Source of the DNA: an uncultured Lachnospiraceae bacterium
Lineage (GTDB): Bacteria; Bacillota; Clostridia; Lachnospirales; Lachnospiraceae
Direction of reading: 5' to 3'
DNA length: 64,000 bases
NCBI GenBank assembly: GCA_910586205.1
Contig: CAJUGD010000013.1
Location: 29,360 to 93,359, forward strand
The notes under the pieces are model-generated. The model worked only from the letters and a program-made list of their open reading frames with translations, was not told the origin of the DNA and searched no databases. This document shows positions 53,252 through 62,314 of the stretch, piece after piece. The translations under genes were made by a program, and so were the position numbers. Position 1 is the first letter of the stretch. Each line of letters starts with the position of its first letter.

Positions 53252-54457
53252 TTATTCGATAGCTGCAACAATTTGCGAACTATATATTTCATTAACAAAC
53301 GCTTCTACAGTACTGTTATCTGCAACCTCTGCAACCATCTTTCCTCTGATTGCACTTCTTTTCTTTGCACTCATAAGATACCATTCATATTCATTATCTA
53401 ATTGTCCTATATCTACTGATTGATACCCCATTTCCGCAAGATCATAAGCCAAAACAGTTGCTGCCGGGCCAAGAGATACACATATCAGTTCCTCTTTTTC
53501 TGCAATATTTATTATTTGCTTTCTAATCTCATCATATTTTGACCATGCATTTTGCGGTGGACAGATAACCCGTTTTATACTATCTGCACCATCAAACAAA
53601 TCATTATTTATTCCATTTCTGGCATATTTCCCTTCCACCATAATCACAGAACGGTTTTTCCACAATCGTTTGAATAAGGGAAAAATTATGTCTGCATTTT
53701 TTCCATCTTTATATATGATATAAGGTCTTGTTACATAAGTATCATAATAAACACGATTCATATCCAGCATTTCGATAATATCCGCTCTGGTTTGGAATGC
53801 CATATAATCTCTGATCTCATCTGCTGCATCTTCTTTAAGTTTTTCTAAACCCGAAAAATTTTGTGCAATCGCAATATTAATCATCTCATTTTGCGAATGG
53901 ATCACCTCATTTAATCTCTCTTTTAATGAATCAGAGCCTATTTGAAACCAAGGACGATTTTTCCCACGCATAATTTCAAATTCACCATCACCAAACCGGC
54001 AAAGAGAACTTCTGTCATAAATCATTTTTCTCAAAAGTTTTTCCCCGGATTCAATATGAGGAATCCTTTTTAATCCCCACTCATAAGGTGCGCTGTCAAG
54101 TCTGTTTTCATAAATTCTTCTCTTTTTCTGTTCTTTCAGAAGTTCCAAAGCCTGACTTTTGAAAATACCATTCTCGTCTGAATCTTTCCAGTAAGCAATA
54201 ATCTTTTCCCTGGAAATTCTCATCTCAATGCATTGATTCTCTACAGATTTATATTTCTTCATAGAGAGGACGATATAATCATATTCTAATCTTGACAAGC
54301 GTTCTGGTGAGAATATCATAATACTATTTTTCCATAATTTACCTTGTTTTCCCTGATCTGAATCAATAATTCCCTCTATTGTACATGTTTCTCTATTTAT
54401 CATGTCATAAACATGTTCTGCATAATTTCCTGCACCCCAAATTACTATTCTTTTCAT
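53252..54457 (-). CDS. GT-D fold (DUF1792-like) glycosyltransferase with N-terminal Rossmann-like domain
   Basis: The protein has 401 residues from the ATG at 54457 (a GTG lies one codon upstream). Residues 1-95 are the shared Rossmann-like module (KRIVIWGAGNYAEHVYDM, IEGIIDSDQGKQG, YDYIVLSMKKYKSVENQC). The remainder matches the DUF1792 / GT-D family: SLCRFGDGEFEIMRGKNRP with the metal-site DGE, VICPPQNAWSKYDEI and ICVSLGPAATVLAYDLAEMG, WQ-less YQSVDIGQLDNEYEW. In streptococci this fold transfers sugars to serine-rich glycoproteins. Here it sits within a glycan operon, so protein glycosylation is worth considering. Confidence 0.83.
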   Translation of the reverse strand: MKRIVIWGAGNYAEHVYDMINRETCTIEGIIDSDQGKQGKLWKNSIMIFSPERLSRLEYDYIVLSMKKYKSVENQCIEMRISREKIIAYWKDSDENGIFKSQALELLKEQKKRRIYENRLDSAPYEWGLKRIPHIESGEKLLRKMIYDRSSLCRFGDGEFEIMRGKNRPWFQIGSDSLKERLNEVIHSQNEMINIAIAQNFSGLEKLKEDAADEIRDYMAFQTRADIIEMLDMNRVYYDTYVTRPYIIYKDGKNADIIFPLFKRLWKNRSVIMVEGKYARNGINNDLFDGADSIKRVICPPQNAWSKYDEIRKQIINIAEKEELICVSLGPAATVLAYDLAEMGYQSVDIGQLDNEYEWYLMSAKKRSAIRGKMVAEVADNSTVEAFVNEIYSSQIVAAIE

Positions 54458-54477
54458 CACATATCACTTTCTTTTTA

Positions 54478-55209
54478 TTATCTGAAATCTTTTAGAAAAT
54501 AAATCTCTATCACACTTTTCAGAACATCTCCAAATGAAATCCATTTGTAATGATATTTCACCCACACATCTTCTATCTTTCTCTTTTTCATATTACAGCT
54601 AGTCCCCCCGGTTCTAAAATTTGCTATGATATCTTTTATCTGTGTAAATACAACCCTGTTACTATCATATAGTCGAATCATAAATTCATAATCACTGACA
54701 ATATGAAATGATCTTAAAAACAGACCAAAATCCTGGTACACTTTCCTTGTCACAAAGCATGTTGGGTGAGGAATCATTCCATCTTTTAAATTCTCATGTC
54801 TGTATTTTACAATTCCTATAATACGGTTTTTGTTCATCAATCTGCAATATCCATAAATCACCTGATATTTATCATCTGTCATATGTAAAATTATATTTTC
54901 AACCGCATCATTACTATAAAAATCATCACTATTTATAATCCCAATCAGCGAGCCTGTAGACAGCTTTATTCCTTTATTCATAGCTTCATAAATTCCGCTA
55001 TCCTTTTCAGAAATAAAACGTAATCTTCCTCGAAATAATGGAATATATTCCTGTATAATATGGATGGTGTTATCCGTTGATTTTCCATCAATAATGATAT
55101 ATTCTATATTTGTGTAAGTTTGATGTAAAACACTTTCTATTGTTTCGCGAATTGTATCCTCACTATTTAAACATGGAGTAATTATAGTTACCTTAGGATG
55201 CCTTTTCAC
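54478..55209 (-). CDS. GT2-family glycosyltransferase
   Basis: The protein has 243 residues from a GTG at 55209 (AAAGGT upstream), which gives the standard family opening KRHPKVTIITPCLNSEDTI. A longer frame from 55305 overlaps the upstream gene and lacks a good site. The GT-A signature is present: YIIIDGKSTDNTI, SEKDSGIYEAMNKGIKLSTG, GIINSDDFY (DXD-like) and IPHPTCFVTRKVY. This is the WcaA/WcaE-like branch that acts on lipid-linked intermediates. It is one of the few transferases of the locus without an attached Rossmann-like module, and the stand-alone module gene lies immediately upstream. Confidence 0.9.
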   Translation of the reverse strand: MKRHPKVTIITPCLNSEDTIRETIESVLHQTYTNIEYIIIDGKSTDNTIHIIQEYIPLFRGRLRFISEKDSGIYEAMNKGIKLSTGSLIGIINSDDFYSNDAVENIILHMTDDKYQVIYGYCRLMNKNRIIGIVKYRHENLKDGMIPHPTCFVTRKVYQDFGLFLRSFHIVSDYEFMIRLYDSNRVVFTQIKDIIANFRTGGTSCNMKKRKIEDVWVKYHYKWISFGDVLKSVIEIYFLKDFR

Positions 55210-55262
55210 TGTTTTACCTTTAACCCTTCTGTGCCCAATTAGAGAACTTATTGTGCAATCAT

Positions 55263-55739
55263 CTACAGCCTGTACAAAATATCTTCCAAAGAAATAATAG
55301 GGCACTCCAACTTTACGGACAGTTTTTCTTTGATCTCATCAAAAAAAGTAATCGCTGTCACTACAACTGCATCTACCTTTTTTAATTCATTCTCCAAAGA
55401 AACCACCTGGATACCATCACAATCGATATCTGTATTTTGGTCAATTCCATACATTACATGAATCTCTGTATCTTCTAATTCATGTACCAAAGTTTCTCCT
55501 GCATAGCCCACGCCATAAATAGCAATGTCTCTATATCCCTTTTGTTGTAAATATTCTGCCAGACTTTTCCCATTCTGTTTTACTTTCATCCATTGATTCA
55601 TCAGAAGAAACAATGCCAGATGTTTATCTGCTAATCCTGCAAATCTATTAATTTTATTGCCAGCAATTCTTCCTATGATAAGTGATCCAAGCACTGTTCC
55701 GACTAATATTGAAAATATTATAGTTATTGTTTTTCTCAT
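55263..55739 (-). CDS. Membrane-anchored stand-alone Rossmann-like protein
   Basis: This 158-residue protein has an N-terminal membrane helix (residues 1-26, KTITIIFSILVGTVLGSLII), a basic/helical stretch with MNQWMKVKQNGKSLAEYL and the small Rossmann-like module (about 70-158: DIAIYGVGYAGETLVHELE, VMYGIDQNTDI, VDAVVVTAITFFDEIKEKL). It carries no second catalytic domain. The module is of the kind fused to ten neighbouring enzymes, so this protein could be a membrane dock or sensor for them. It is also possible that it has a nucleotide- or sugar-binding activity of its own. No named family was recognised. Confidence 0.75.
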   Translation of the reverse strand: MRKTITIIFSILVGTVLGSLIIGRIAGNKINRFAGLADKHLALFLLMNQWMKVKQNGKSLAEYLQQKGYRDIAIYGVGYAGETLVHELEDTEIHVMYGIDQNTDIDCDGIQVVSLENELKKVDAVVVTAITFFDEIKEKLSVKLECPIISLEDILYRL

Positions 55740-55754
55740 TATTTTGACCTGCTA

Positions 55755-56807
55755 TTACTTTTTTACAAATAAAAACAAACCATATCTATATTCTCCATTA
55801 TGCAAATCCTCATCGTGTTTATGAATCTCCACATTATATTCTATCTTTTCCTCAGCAGCACAAGAAAATTCTTCTAATGACAGGAAAGAAAAGCTCTTAA
55901 CCACGGTATCTGCATAAAAGACCCTGTGGGCATTAAATTCCACCCGCTCCTTCCCAACAGGAACAGAGATATACAGCCTTCCTCCTTTTTTCAGCTTTCT
56001 CTGTATATTATGAAAGCACTTAAAGCAAGCTTCCGGATCAACCGGATCCCCATATCTGCCCAGCCCAAAATGTTCTAAAGAGCAGAGAGCAGACATACTT
56101 TCAATACTTTCATCTGGTATCTGATGTAAAGTAGTAGCATCATCTACAATGGTATGCAGACCCTTTACCTCTGCCGGAAACTTCCGCACATCAATCATTG
56201 TGACATCAATTCCTGCCGCCAACAAGTGTGCAATAACTCCATCCAGCCTGGATCCAATATCAAAATGCGCTTTTACCCCTGATTGAACAATCCTCTTGGC
56301 AGCCCATAAATCCTGCCAGAAATAATTCCCCAAACTCCCGGCCATTGCATATTTTTCCTGAATCACAGGCCACATATAGTTCTCTTGTATCTCAAAACTA
56401 CTTCTGGTATTTAATTCCCTATACCGTTTTGCATCATCAACAAAAAAGGAATTTTCTGTCAGGCCAAACTCTCCACAATAATTCGTATAATTCTTTACAC
56501 CGAGAATATTCTGGATCTCTGATAAATTGCAATACCCCTCCTGTCTTTTGATTCCTCTGAGGAAAATCACTTTCTTCAAAGGAATATTTCTTCTCTGACA
56601 AATGTCATAAATCTCGCCGGAAAAGGAATTTGCTACAATAATAAAATCATATTCTTCTGGTATTTCCTCAATCCCATACACACATTGATCCATAAATACT
56701 TGTGCTGTTTTGTTGGTCTGGATAAATCCAATGATTTCTCCGCAAATCCCATTTGAAAGTACTTCTCTTGCAATCGTTCCTGTACCCCAAATCAATATTC
56801 TTTTCAT
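55755..56807 (-). CDS. DUF268-type putative methyltransferase with N-terminal Rossmann-like domain
   Basis: The protein has 350 residues. Residues 1-90 are the shared Rossmann-like module (KRILIWGTGTIAREVL, IIGFIQTNKTAQV, YDFIIVANSFSGEIYDIC). The rest is DUF268-like: YFWQDLWAAKRIVQSG, AHFDIGSRLDGVIAHLLAAG (a SAM-motif-like turn), MIDVRKFPAEVKGL, SMSALCSLEHFGLGRYGDPV and YISVPVGKERVEFNAHRVF. DUF268 proteins have a methyltransferase-like fold and occur in glycan loci. Whether it methylates is unproven. It is 15 bp from the stand-alone module gene. Confidence 0.8.
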   Translation of the reverse strand: MKRILIWGTGTIAREVLSNGICGEIIGFIQTNKTAQVFMDQCVYGIEEIPEEYDFIIVANSFSGEIYDICQRRNIPLKKVIFLRGIKRQEGYCNLSEIQNILGVKNYTNYCGEFGLTENSFFVDDAKRYRELNTRSSFEIQENYMWPVIQEKYAMAGSLGNYFWQDLWAAKRIVQSGVKAHFDIGSRLDGVIAHLLAAGIDVTMIDVRKFPAEVKGLHTIVDDATTLHQIPDESIESMSALCSLEHFGLGRYGDPVDPEACFKCFHNIQRKLKKGGRLYISVPVGKERVEFNAHRVFYADTVVKSFSFLSLEEFSCAAEEKIEYNVEIHKHDEDLHNGEYRYGLFLFVKK

Positions 56808-56859
56808 ACAAATTTCTCTTTTCTATCTTTCATTTAATAGATCTTCTATGATTCATAAC

Positions 56860-57786
56860 CTATCTTTTATCGCTTTTTTCCATCTCATTTTTGTAATATT
56901 TTATTGTATTCTTTATTCCCTGTTCAAATCCTATCTCTACCTGGAAATTGGTATCCTTCATCAAATCATAAATTCCCACACAGGAACTATATGCCTTATG
57001 TGACATCTGCGGCAATTCACCAATCCCCAATTCTAAGTCAGGATTTATAATATCTCTTATTGTGTATATATAATCTTTTAATTGTCTATATTGTCCACTT
57101 CCAATTCCGTATATTTTGTCCCCATTTCCATTCTCACCGATCAGCCACAGCGCCCGAGCAACTTCTTTTACATACAAAAAATCCCACAACTGTTCTAAAT
57201 CACCATACAGCGGCTTTTCGCCTTTTAAAAGTTTTGTTATTGTATAAGTAATAATGTTATCATTGTTACGCCCTTCACCAAAAGTGCTGGGCAATACAGT
57301 CCAAATAAAATGGATTCCAATTTTCCGGGATAATACATTTAATATATTGTAGACAGAAACTTTCATGGCTGCATAAATATCATTGGGAGTCTGTTTTTGG
57401 CTAAAGTCCATGATTCTTTCGCAATAAGCATATTCTGCAACGGTTCCTGTAGCTATAAATTTTTCACATTCCAACCGCTTAGCTAACAGCAATGCATTTA
57501 CAGACATATCGATATTTGTCTTTTGAATATCTAAGTTATCCTTATCTTTTGATGCAACCCCTTCCCATGCAAGATGAAAAAACACATCATATTTCTGCAC
57601 AGCTATCTCTAATGTCTGGTAATTATAATATTCACATTCATAAATATGTATCTTGTCGAGAACCTTTGCATCTACTCTGTTTTTATTTCTAACAATTACA
57701 GTCACATCTACATCTGCTTCTAATAAAGTTTTTATCAGCCATTTCCCCACAAAACCAGTTGCACCTGTAAGTATAACTTTCCTCAC
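56860..57786 (-). CDS. NAD-dependent epimerase/dehydratase (extended SDR)
   Basis: The protein has 308 residues from a GTG at 57786 (AGGAAAGG 7 nt upstream). An ATG at 57819 that overlaps the previous stop as ATGA is the alternative. The NAD motif KVILTGATGFVGKWLIKTLL opens the chain. FFHLAWEGVASKD and KFIATGTVAEYAYC are followed by the active-site YAAMKVSVYNIL. LPSTFGEGRNNDN and LWDFLYVKEVARALWLI fit NDP-sugar epimerases and reductases. It probably makes a nucleotide-activated deoxysugar for the polymer; the exact product is not readable. Confidence 0.87.
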   Translation of the reverse strand: MRKVILTGATGFVGKWLIKTLLEADVDVTVIVRNKNRVDAKVLDKIHIYECEYYNYQTLEIAVQKYDVFFHLAWEGVASKDKDNLDIQKTNIDMSVNALLLAKRLECEKFIATGTVAEYAYCERIMDFSQKQTPNDIYAAMKVSVYNILNVLSRKIGIHFIWTVLPSTFGEGRNNDNIITYTITKLLKGEKPLYGDLEQLWDFLYVKEVARALWLIGENGNGDKIYGIGSGQYRQLKDYIYTIRDIINPDLELGIGELPQMSHKAYSSCVGIYDLMKDTNFQVEIGFEQGIKNTIKYYKNEMEKSDKR

Positions 57787-57815
57787 GCTTTTTCCTTTCC
57801 TGCATGTGATATAAC

Positions 57816-59072
57816 TCATTCACATTTAAATTTATTCATATTAATTTTTAATAAATCCATTTTATTCTTATAATCTTCTTTTTCTTCTATGTTAAAAGAA
57901 TAATAATATACTTCCTCATAAATCTTCTCTATCTGCCTTATATCAAAATCTGCTGTTTCTTTATGAACAGCTTTTATCAAAAAATCCAGATAGTTGTACA
58001 AAATCAGACGATAAAGCATACTTCTGTCTTTTTCATCTAAATTAAGAGGAAAGTCCGTTACAATTCTCATGCCCAATATTGTCTTTATCCAATCCCAATG
58101 GTCTCCATCAGCTCCCTCATATGCCACAATCTTTTTATTACTGATTCGCACATTTGCTGTTTCTTCATTCAGCATAAGCAAAACAGGAATCAATTGGGGG
58201 ATCCCGGAATATGCGTATGTAAAAATTTGTTGATAATATTGTTTTATATAAAACGTATTATATACTTTATTTGAAAAATAGATAAAATCTCCACTGCATT
58301 CCCCTTCATTACATCCGTTGGAAATAATTCGCCGATAAAAATCAAGAAGTTCATGCAGTGACTTAAAGGTTCCTCCGTTATCTGCTGCTTTTTCCCATAT
58401 ATCATAAATCAAAAAATTTATAGCTCCTATGTGGGGGGCATTTTCAATTTCTTCATGTATATCCTCGACCGCATATATGGATGGCATATCATCATCCGAC
58501 AGCATCCATACCCATCCCTCCAACTGCTGGATAAAAGCATTTGCCAAATTAGCTGCCATTCCTACATTCACTTTATTATGCACTACTTTGATTTTATTTC
58601 TGAAATCATTTCTTCTGTCTGTCAATAATTCTTCAATATTATAATCGGAATGGTTGTCTAAAATTACTATTTCAAAATCTCTGTTACTCTGAAGCTCCAA
58701 TAGATCCAATGTTCTTTTCAACCGTAATTTTCTATTATATGTTGGAATAACTATTGTCAGCTGTTCTGTATAATCTGCTGTCCTTTTTTCTTCGAAAATT
58801 TCATTCCAGTAAAATATCCTGTCAGCTGGAAGATTATACATTAAAATGATTGACTCCCTTACGCTCCTTTTTTTACACCCTAATATAATCTTATCATAGG
58901 AAAATTTTGAAATCTGATCCGGTAAAATAAAGGGATATTCTCTGACATATTCCGATGCTCTTTCATCCTGGTCGCTACACGCGATAATATCAAATAATGT
59001 GCTGATTTCATCAAATTTTTCTTTCCAATAATATCCCAAACCATATACGATTACTTTTTCTTTATCAGGCAT
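57816..59072 (-). CDS. GT2-family glycosyltransferase with N-terminal Rossmann-like domain
   Basis: The protein has 418 residues. Residues 1-95 are the shared Rossmann-like module (KVIVYGLGYYWKEKF, IIACSDQDERAS, YDKIILGCKKRSVRESI). The GT-A transferase follows: LTIVIPTYNRKLRLKRTLDL, FEIVILDNHSDYNIEELL, VHNKVNVGMAANLANAFI and WVWMLSDDDMPS (DXD). The C-terminal 150 residues are helical and of unknown function. AAGGAAAAAC precedes the ATG. Codon use and composition are distinctly AT-rich, like its neighbours from about 51 kb onward. Confidence 0.88.
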   Translation of the reverse strand: MPDKEKVIVYGLGYYWKEKFDEISTLFDIIACSDQDERASEYVREYPFILPDQISKFSYDKIILGCKKRSVRESIILMYNLPADRIFYWNEIFEEKRTADYTEQLTIVIPTYNRKLRLKRTLDLLELQSNRDFEIVILDNHSDYNIEELLTDRRNDFRNKIKVVHNKVNVGMAANLANAFIQQLEGWVWMLSDDDMPSIYAVEDIHEEIENAPHIGAINFLIYDIWEKAADNGGTFKSLHELLDFYRRIISNGCNEGECSGDFIYFSNKVYNTFYIKQYYQQIFTYAYSGIPQLIPVLLMLNEETANVRISNKKIVAYEGADGDHWDWIKTILGMRIVTDFPLNLDEKDRSMLYRLILYNYLDFLIKAVHKETADFDIRQIEKIYEEVYYYSFNIEEKEDYKNKMDLLKINMNKFKCE

Positions 59073-59131
59073 TCCGTTTTTCCTTATTCACTAAACTAAT
59101 TTCACAATTTCTGGTCACTACTCTCATTTGC

Positions 59132-60280
59132 TTATTTATCCACAATTCCTGGCTTTTCCAAACTTAATAGGAACTTCAAATAGACAAACCCATCCTTTTC
59201 CACTTTCTCTTGAGGCAAAGAATATACTTTAGGGATCAATCCACACTTTTTTGCGGTTTTAATGATTCGTTCGTTTAAAGCTTTTATACTATAAAATCTT
59301 CCTAATGGAACATTTCCTCTGCAATCCAATCGAATACATTCTAGCGCTCCTAAATCTGCCAATCCGGTATTATAATAATTAGGAGAAACTGTAGACAAAA
59401 ACTTTTGATGCATATATAATGGACAAATTACAACTTTTCCATTCGCCTTCAGAACTCTTGAAGCTTCCATAACAAAATCCATATCCGAATTTCCCAAAAA
59501 CATTTCAAAAGAAGATTGTAAAGAAATTGCAGCTACTTCATTATCCTTGAAATGCATCTTCGTTGCATCTTCCCGAATATAGTAAGGCAATTTGCTATAA
59601 TTTCCCTCCTCCAAATCTAACGCAAATGCCATAATCTTTTTATTTTCTCTCAAATACTTTGCATACGGACTCCCCGCAGCGCCAACATCTAAATAAATAT
59701 CTTGGTCATTCCATTTTTCAAAATCTAAAATTTTATCAACACAATAATATTCCATTATTTTTCTGCGATATCTTCTGTTGCTTTTTCTATCATAGATATC
59801 TTGAAAACCTAACTTATCTTCAAATTCTCTAAATTTTTCTTCATCAAACCATTGGATTTCTTCCACCTGAACAAATTCTTTTAGCCCCTGCTCTATATCA
59901 TCTATATCTAAAAGACTGATATCTGGAACTTTGGGAGCATCTTTCCACCGAATCCAGGAATCATAAAATTTTAAATCAAGCACCCATATAAAATTTTCTA
60001 AATCTTCCATTCCTAATTTATTCAACTGTTTTTCTATATCCCTGTAATATATGGTGGAGACTAAAATAAAATAATCCCATGTAATCTCTGCCGGACTCAA
60101 GATATTCTTGTTGTATAAAGTCTTTCCTATCTTTGCCGCATCATTATCAAAAAAAACATATTCTGATATCTTCAGTTCATTTAAAAAATCCACTGCAATT
60201 TCAGCATTAGTTCCTGTTCCAAATATTCCTATTTTCTTGTTTTTTGCTCTTTTTTTAATATAATCTTTTATATGCTCCAT
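59132..60280 (-). CDS. SAM-dependent methyltransferase-like protein with N-terminal Rossmann-like domain
   Basis: The protein has 382 residues. Residues 13-110 make up the shared Rossmann-like module (KKIGIFGTGTNAEIAVDFL, YVFFDNDAAKIGK, DYFILVSTIYYRDIEKQL). Residues about 190-330 resemble a class I methyltransferase: WNDQDIYLDVGAAGSPYAKY (motif I), IMAFALDLEEGNYSKL, ATKMHFKDNEVAAISLQSSF and ASRVLKANGKVVICPLYMH. It starts directly at the end of the deacetylase gene, with AGGAG inside that gene. It probably modifies a sugar or a lipid-linked intermediate. Confidence 0.78.
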   Translation of the reverse strand: MEHIKDYIKKRAKNKKIGIFGTGTNAEIAVDFLNELKISEYVFFDNDAAKIGKTLYNKNILSPAEITWDYFILVSTIYYRDIEKQLNKLGMEDLENFIWVLDLKFYDSWIRWKDAPKVPDISLLDIDDIEQGLKEFVQVEEIQWFDEEKFREFEDKLGFQDIYDRKSNRRYRRKIMEYYCVDKILDFEKWNDQDIYLDVGAAGSPYAKYLRENKKIMAFALDLEEGNYSKLPYYIREDATKMHFKDNEVAAISLQSSFEMFLGNSDMDFVMEASRVLKANGKVVICPLYMHQKFLSTVSPNYYNTGLADLGALECIRLDCRGNVPLGRFYSIKALNERIIKTAKKCGLIPKVYSLPQEKVEKDGFVYLKFLLSLEKPGIVDK

Positions 60281-61051
60281 TTATTCCAGCTCCTGCATAC
60301 ATATCTTATAAGCGTCTTTCAGAGTGATTATTTTTATATTCGATCCCTCAGCAAATTCTACCAATTCTAAAATAAAATTCCTTATACCATGGCCTTTAAA
60401 TTCCAAGTCCTCTAACATATTTTCATCCATTTCATTCCATTCTTCTCTTGTCAAACGATCTTTTATTTGCCTTGTATATTGAAAATATGGTGTATTGAGC
60501 GCATAATGCATTGGATGAATATTAATTATCTTCAAACCTTTTACTTCAAATTTGTACTTTATTGAATCAAAATCAATTTTTTTAGAATTAATAATATATG
60601 CCCCATCTTCAAAATATACCGGAAAGCTAAGCATACCGGATCTCTGAAGAAAAGGTTCTGCTAAATCCAGATTTGTGCATACATTTGATTCATATGCAAA
60701 TTTTTTTTCAACTAATCGATCATACATATCATTACTGGAAAACCATCTATGTGCCCGAAATACCCTTGTCTCCGGGGCCAGAGCCCGGCAATAATCTATA
60801 ATTTCATCCATACTTTCGCCCTGACTACTTGGCTGGATAAAATTTGGATGTATCCCTAAATCAATTTTATCATTATATTTTTCTATAACTTTGCTTGGAT
60901 GGGTAACAAACATTGTTGGACGTATATCATGTCCCATAAATAATCTTAAAGTTTTTTCTATTGCTGGTTCTGGAGCCCAATCCAGATCACTGGTAAAACA
61001 TATATAATTTTCTTTTCTGAATTTTTCTCTGGCTTTTTCTAACATCAGCAT
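60281..61051 (-). CDS. Polysaccharide deacetylase-like (NodB fold) enzyme
   Basis: The protein has 256 residues. NYICFTSDLDWAPEPAIEK carries the paired Asp typical of the NodB metal site (residues about 22-25). DLGIHPNFIQPSSQG supplies a metal His, RVFRAHRWFSSNDMY a catalytic Arg/His and KIINIHPMHYALNTPYF the late His motif. There is no signal peptide, so it should act in the cytoplasm on a sugar nucleotide or lipid-linked sugar rather than on finished wall polymer. It overlaps the upstream glycosyltransferase gene by 7 nt, with GGAG 7 nt before its ATG. Confidence 0.82.
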   Translation of the reverse strand: MLMLEKAREKFRKENYICFTSDLDWAPEPAIEKTLRLFMGHDIRPTMFVTHPSKVIEKYNDKIDLGIHPNFIQPSSQGESMDEIIDYCRALAPETRVFRAHRWFSSNDMYDRLVEKKFAYESNVCTNLDLAEPFLQRSGMLSFPVYFEDGAYIINSKKIDFDSIKYKFEVKGLKIINIHPMHYALNTPYFQYTRQIKDRLTREEWNEMDENMLEDLEFKGHGIRNFILELVEFAEGSNIKIITLKDAYKICMQELE

Positions 61052-62280
61052 CCGTTTTCTCCATTAAGTACATATTCTACAATATCGTCCATACGTATCA
61101 TCTCATTCTCGATTTTACATTTCCTAAAAAAGTGCCTGATAAAAGCCATATCATAGAATGGAGTGACAACAATCGGAAGATTCTCCATATTGCTGTGGTT
61201 TTTCATATCAAATACCATCTTTCCCTTATATTTGTCTTCCTGTCTCATCTCCACAATATATCCTACGATTTCAACATGCGATGAAATATCATGCCAAAGA
61301 AACTCTGCCAATCTCCCTGTTCCATATACATAAATTCTCTCGATTTTTTTATCATCAAAATACTTTAATACACTCAGATTCCTTTGGTACAATTTCATCC
61401 AGGCACATACTACATCAAAATAATCTGGAAATTTGTTCTCTGCTATATCCATCAGATCTCTTGTATCTTGTATGATCATATCATTAAGAATAATATCATC
61501 CGGCAGCTTATATTGCCCCTTTTTCTCACCATTCAACTCAACATCATATCTTACTGTACATGTTTTTGAATTGGTTCCTCCTCCTGTTCTTCCTATATCA
61601 GTGGCATATCCGTCTACCGGAACAACATGATAACCCGACTGACTTATTTGATACAATTCCCAATAGGTTGCCCAGGTATCAATTTTATTTGTCAGAGAAT
61701 AAAATACCATTTTTTCAATATCATTCCCTGAATTTCTTAACATTTCTCTTTTCTGTGAATCAGAATAAATTTCCTTTAACATACTTGGATTTCTTTCAAA
61801 TCCAATCCATCTGTCTCTCCATGTTCCAAAAGCTACACTTGACATACGATAATTAAAATAAATATCATATTCATAACCTTCTGGAATAACCGTTCCAACT
61901 CCACCGCCACATATAGCCATTACTTTTTTGTTTTCACCATACTTCTCAAATAAAGTTTCTGCTAAGTCCTTATATGCATAAGACAATACAATATCATCTT
62001 CAAGGGCAATCGCCATCTCATGTCTTTCAAAAACATAATTCATCCCATCAATAATCGAATTAGCCAATCCTTTATTTTTTTTGCTAATATGGATTTCTGT
62101 TTCCGCAAAAGATATTTTTTTAACCAACTCAGAAACGCTTTCCCAATTTTCTCTGTCCGCCTCATCCTTTAAACCATCTTGAAAAACATAAATCTTCTCA
62201 AAATGATTTCTCTCAATACTGTCAATCACTTGTTTTGTCTCTTTCGGTCTCTTGTACACAAACAATGCCAATCCAATCAT
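61045..62280 (-). CDS. GNT-I-like glycosyltransferase with C-terminal Rossmann-like domain
   Basis: The protein has 411 residues. The GT-A start IGLALFVYKRPKETKQVIDS, KIYVFQDGLKDEADREN, SKKNKGLANSIIDGMNYVF and AIALEDDIVLSYAY (acidic metal motif) recall GT2/GT13 N-acetylglucosaminyltransferase-like enzymes of bacterial glycan loci. MSSVAFGTWRDRWIGFERNP is typical of the same group. The last 90 residues (about 320-411) are the shared Rossmann-like module at the C-terminus: ERIYVYGTGRLAEFLWHDI, IVGYIVEMRQEDK, LPIVVTPFYDMAFIR. Confidence 0.85.
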   Translation of the reverse strand: MIGLALFVYKRPKETKQVIDSIERNHFEKIYVFQDGLKDEADRENWESVSELVKKISFAETEIHISKKNKGLANSIIDGMNYVFERHEMAIALEDDIVLSYAYKDLAETLFEKYGENKKVMAICGGGVGTVIPEGYEYDIYFNYRMSSVAFGTWRDRWIGFERNPSMLKEIYSDSQKREMLRNSGNDIEKMVFYSLTNKIDTWATYWELYQISQSGYHVVPVDGYATDIGRTGGGTNSKTCTVRYDVELNGEKKGQYKLPDDIILNDMIIQDTRDLMDIAENKFPDYFDVVCAWMKLYQRNLSVLKYFDDKKIERIYVYGTGRLAEFLWHDISSHVEIVGYIVEMRQEDKYKGKMVFDMKNHSNMENLPIVVTPFYDMAFIRHFFRKCKIENEMIRMDDIVEYVLNGENGC

Positions 62281-62314
62281 AATAAGACTTACCTCAACAA
62301 TATATTTTGATTTT

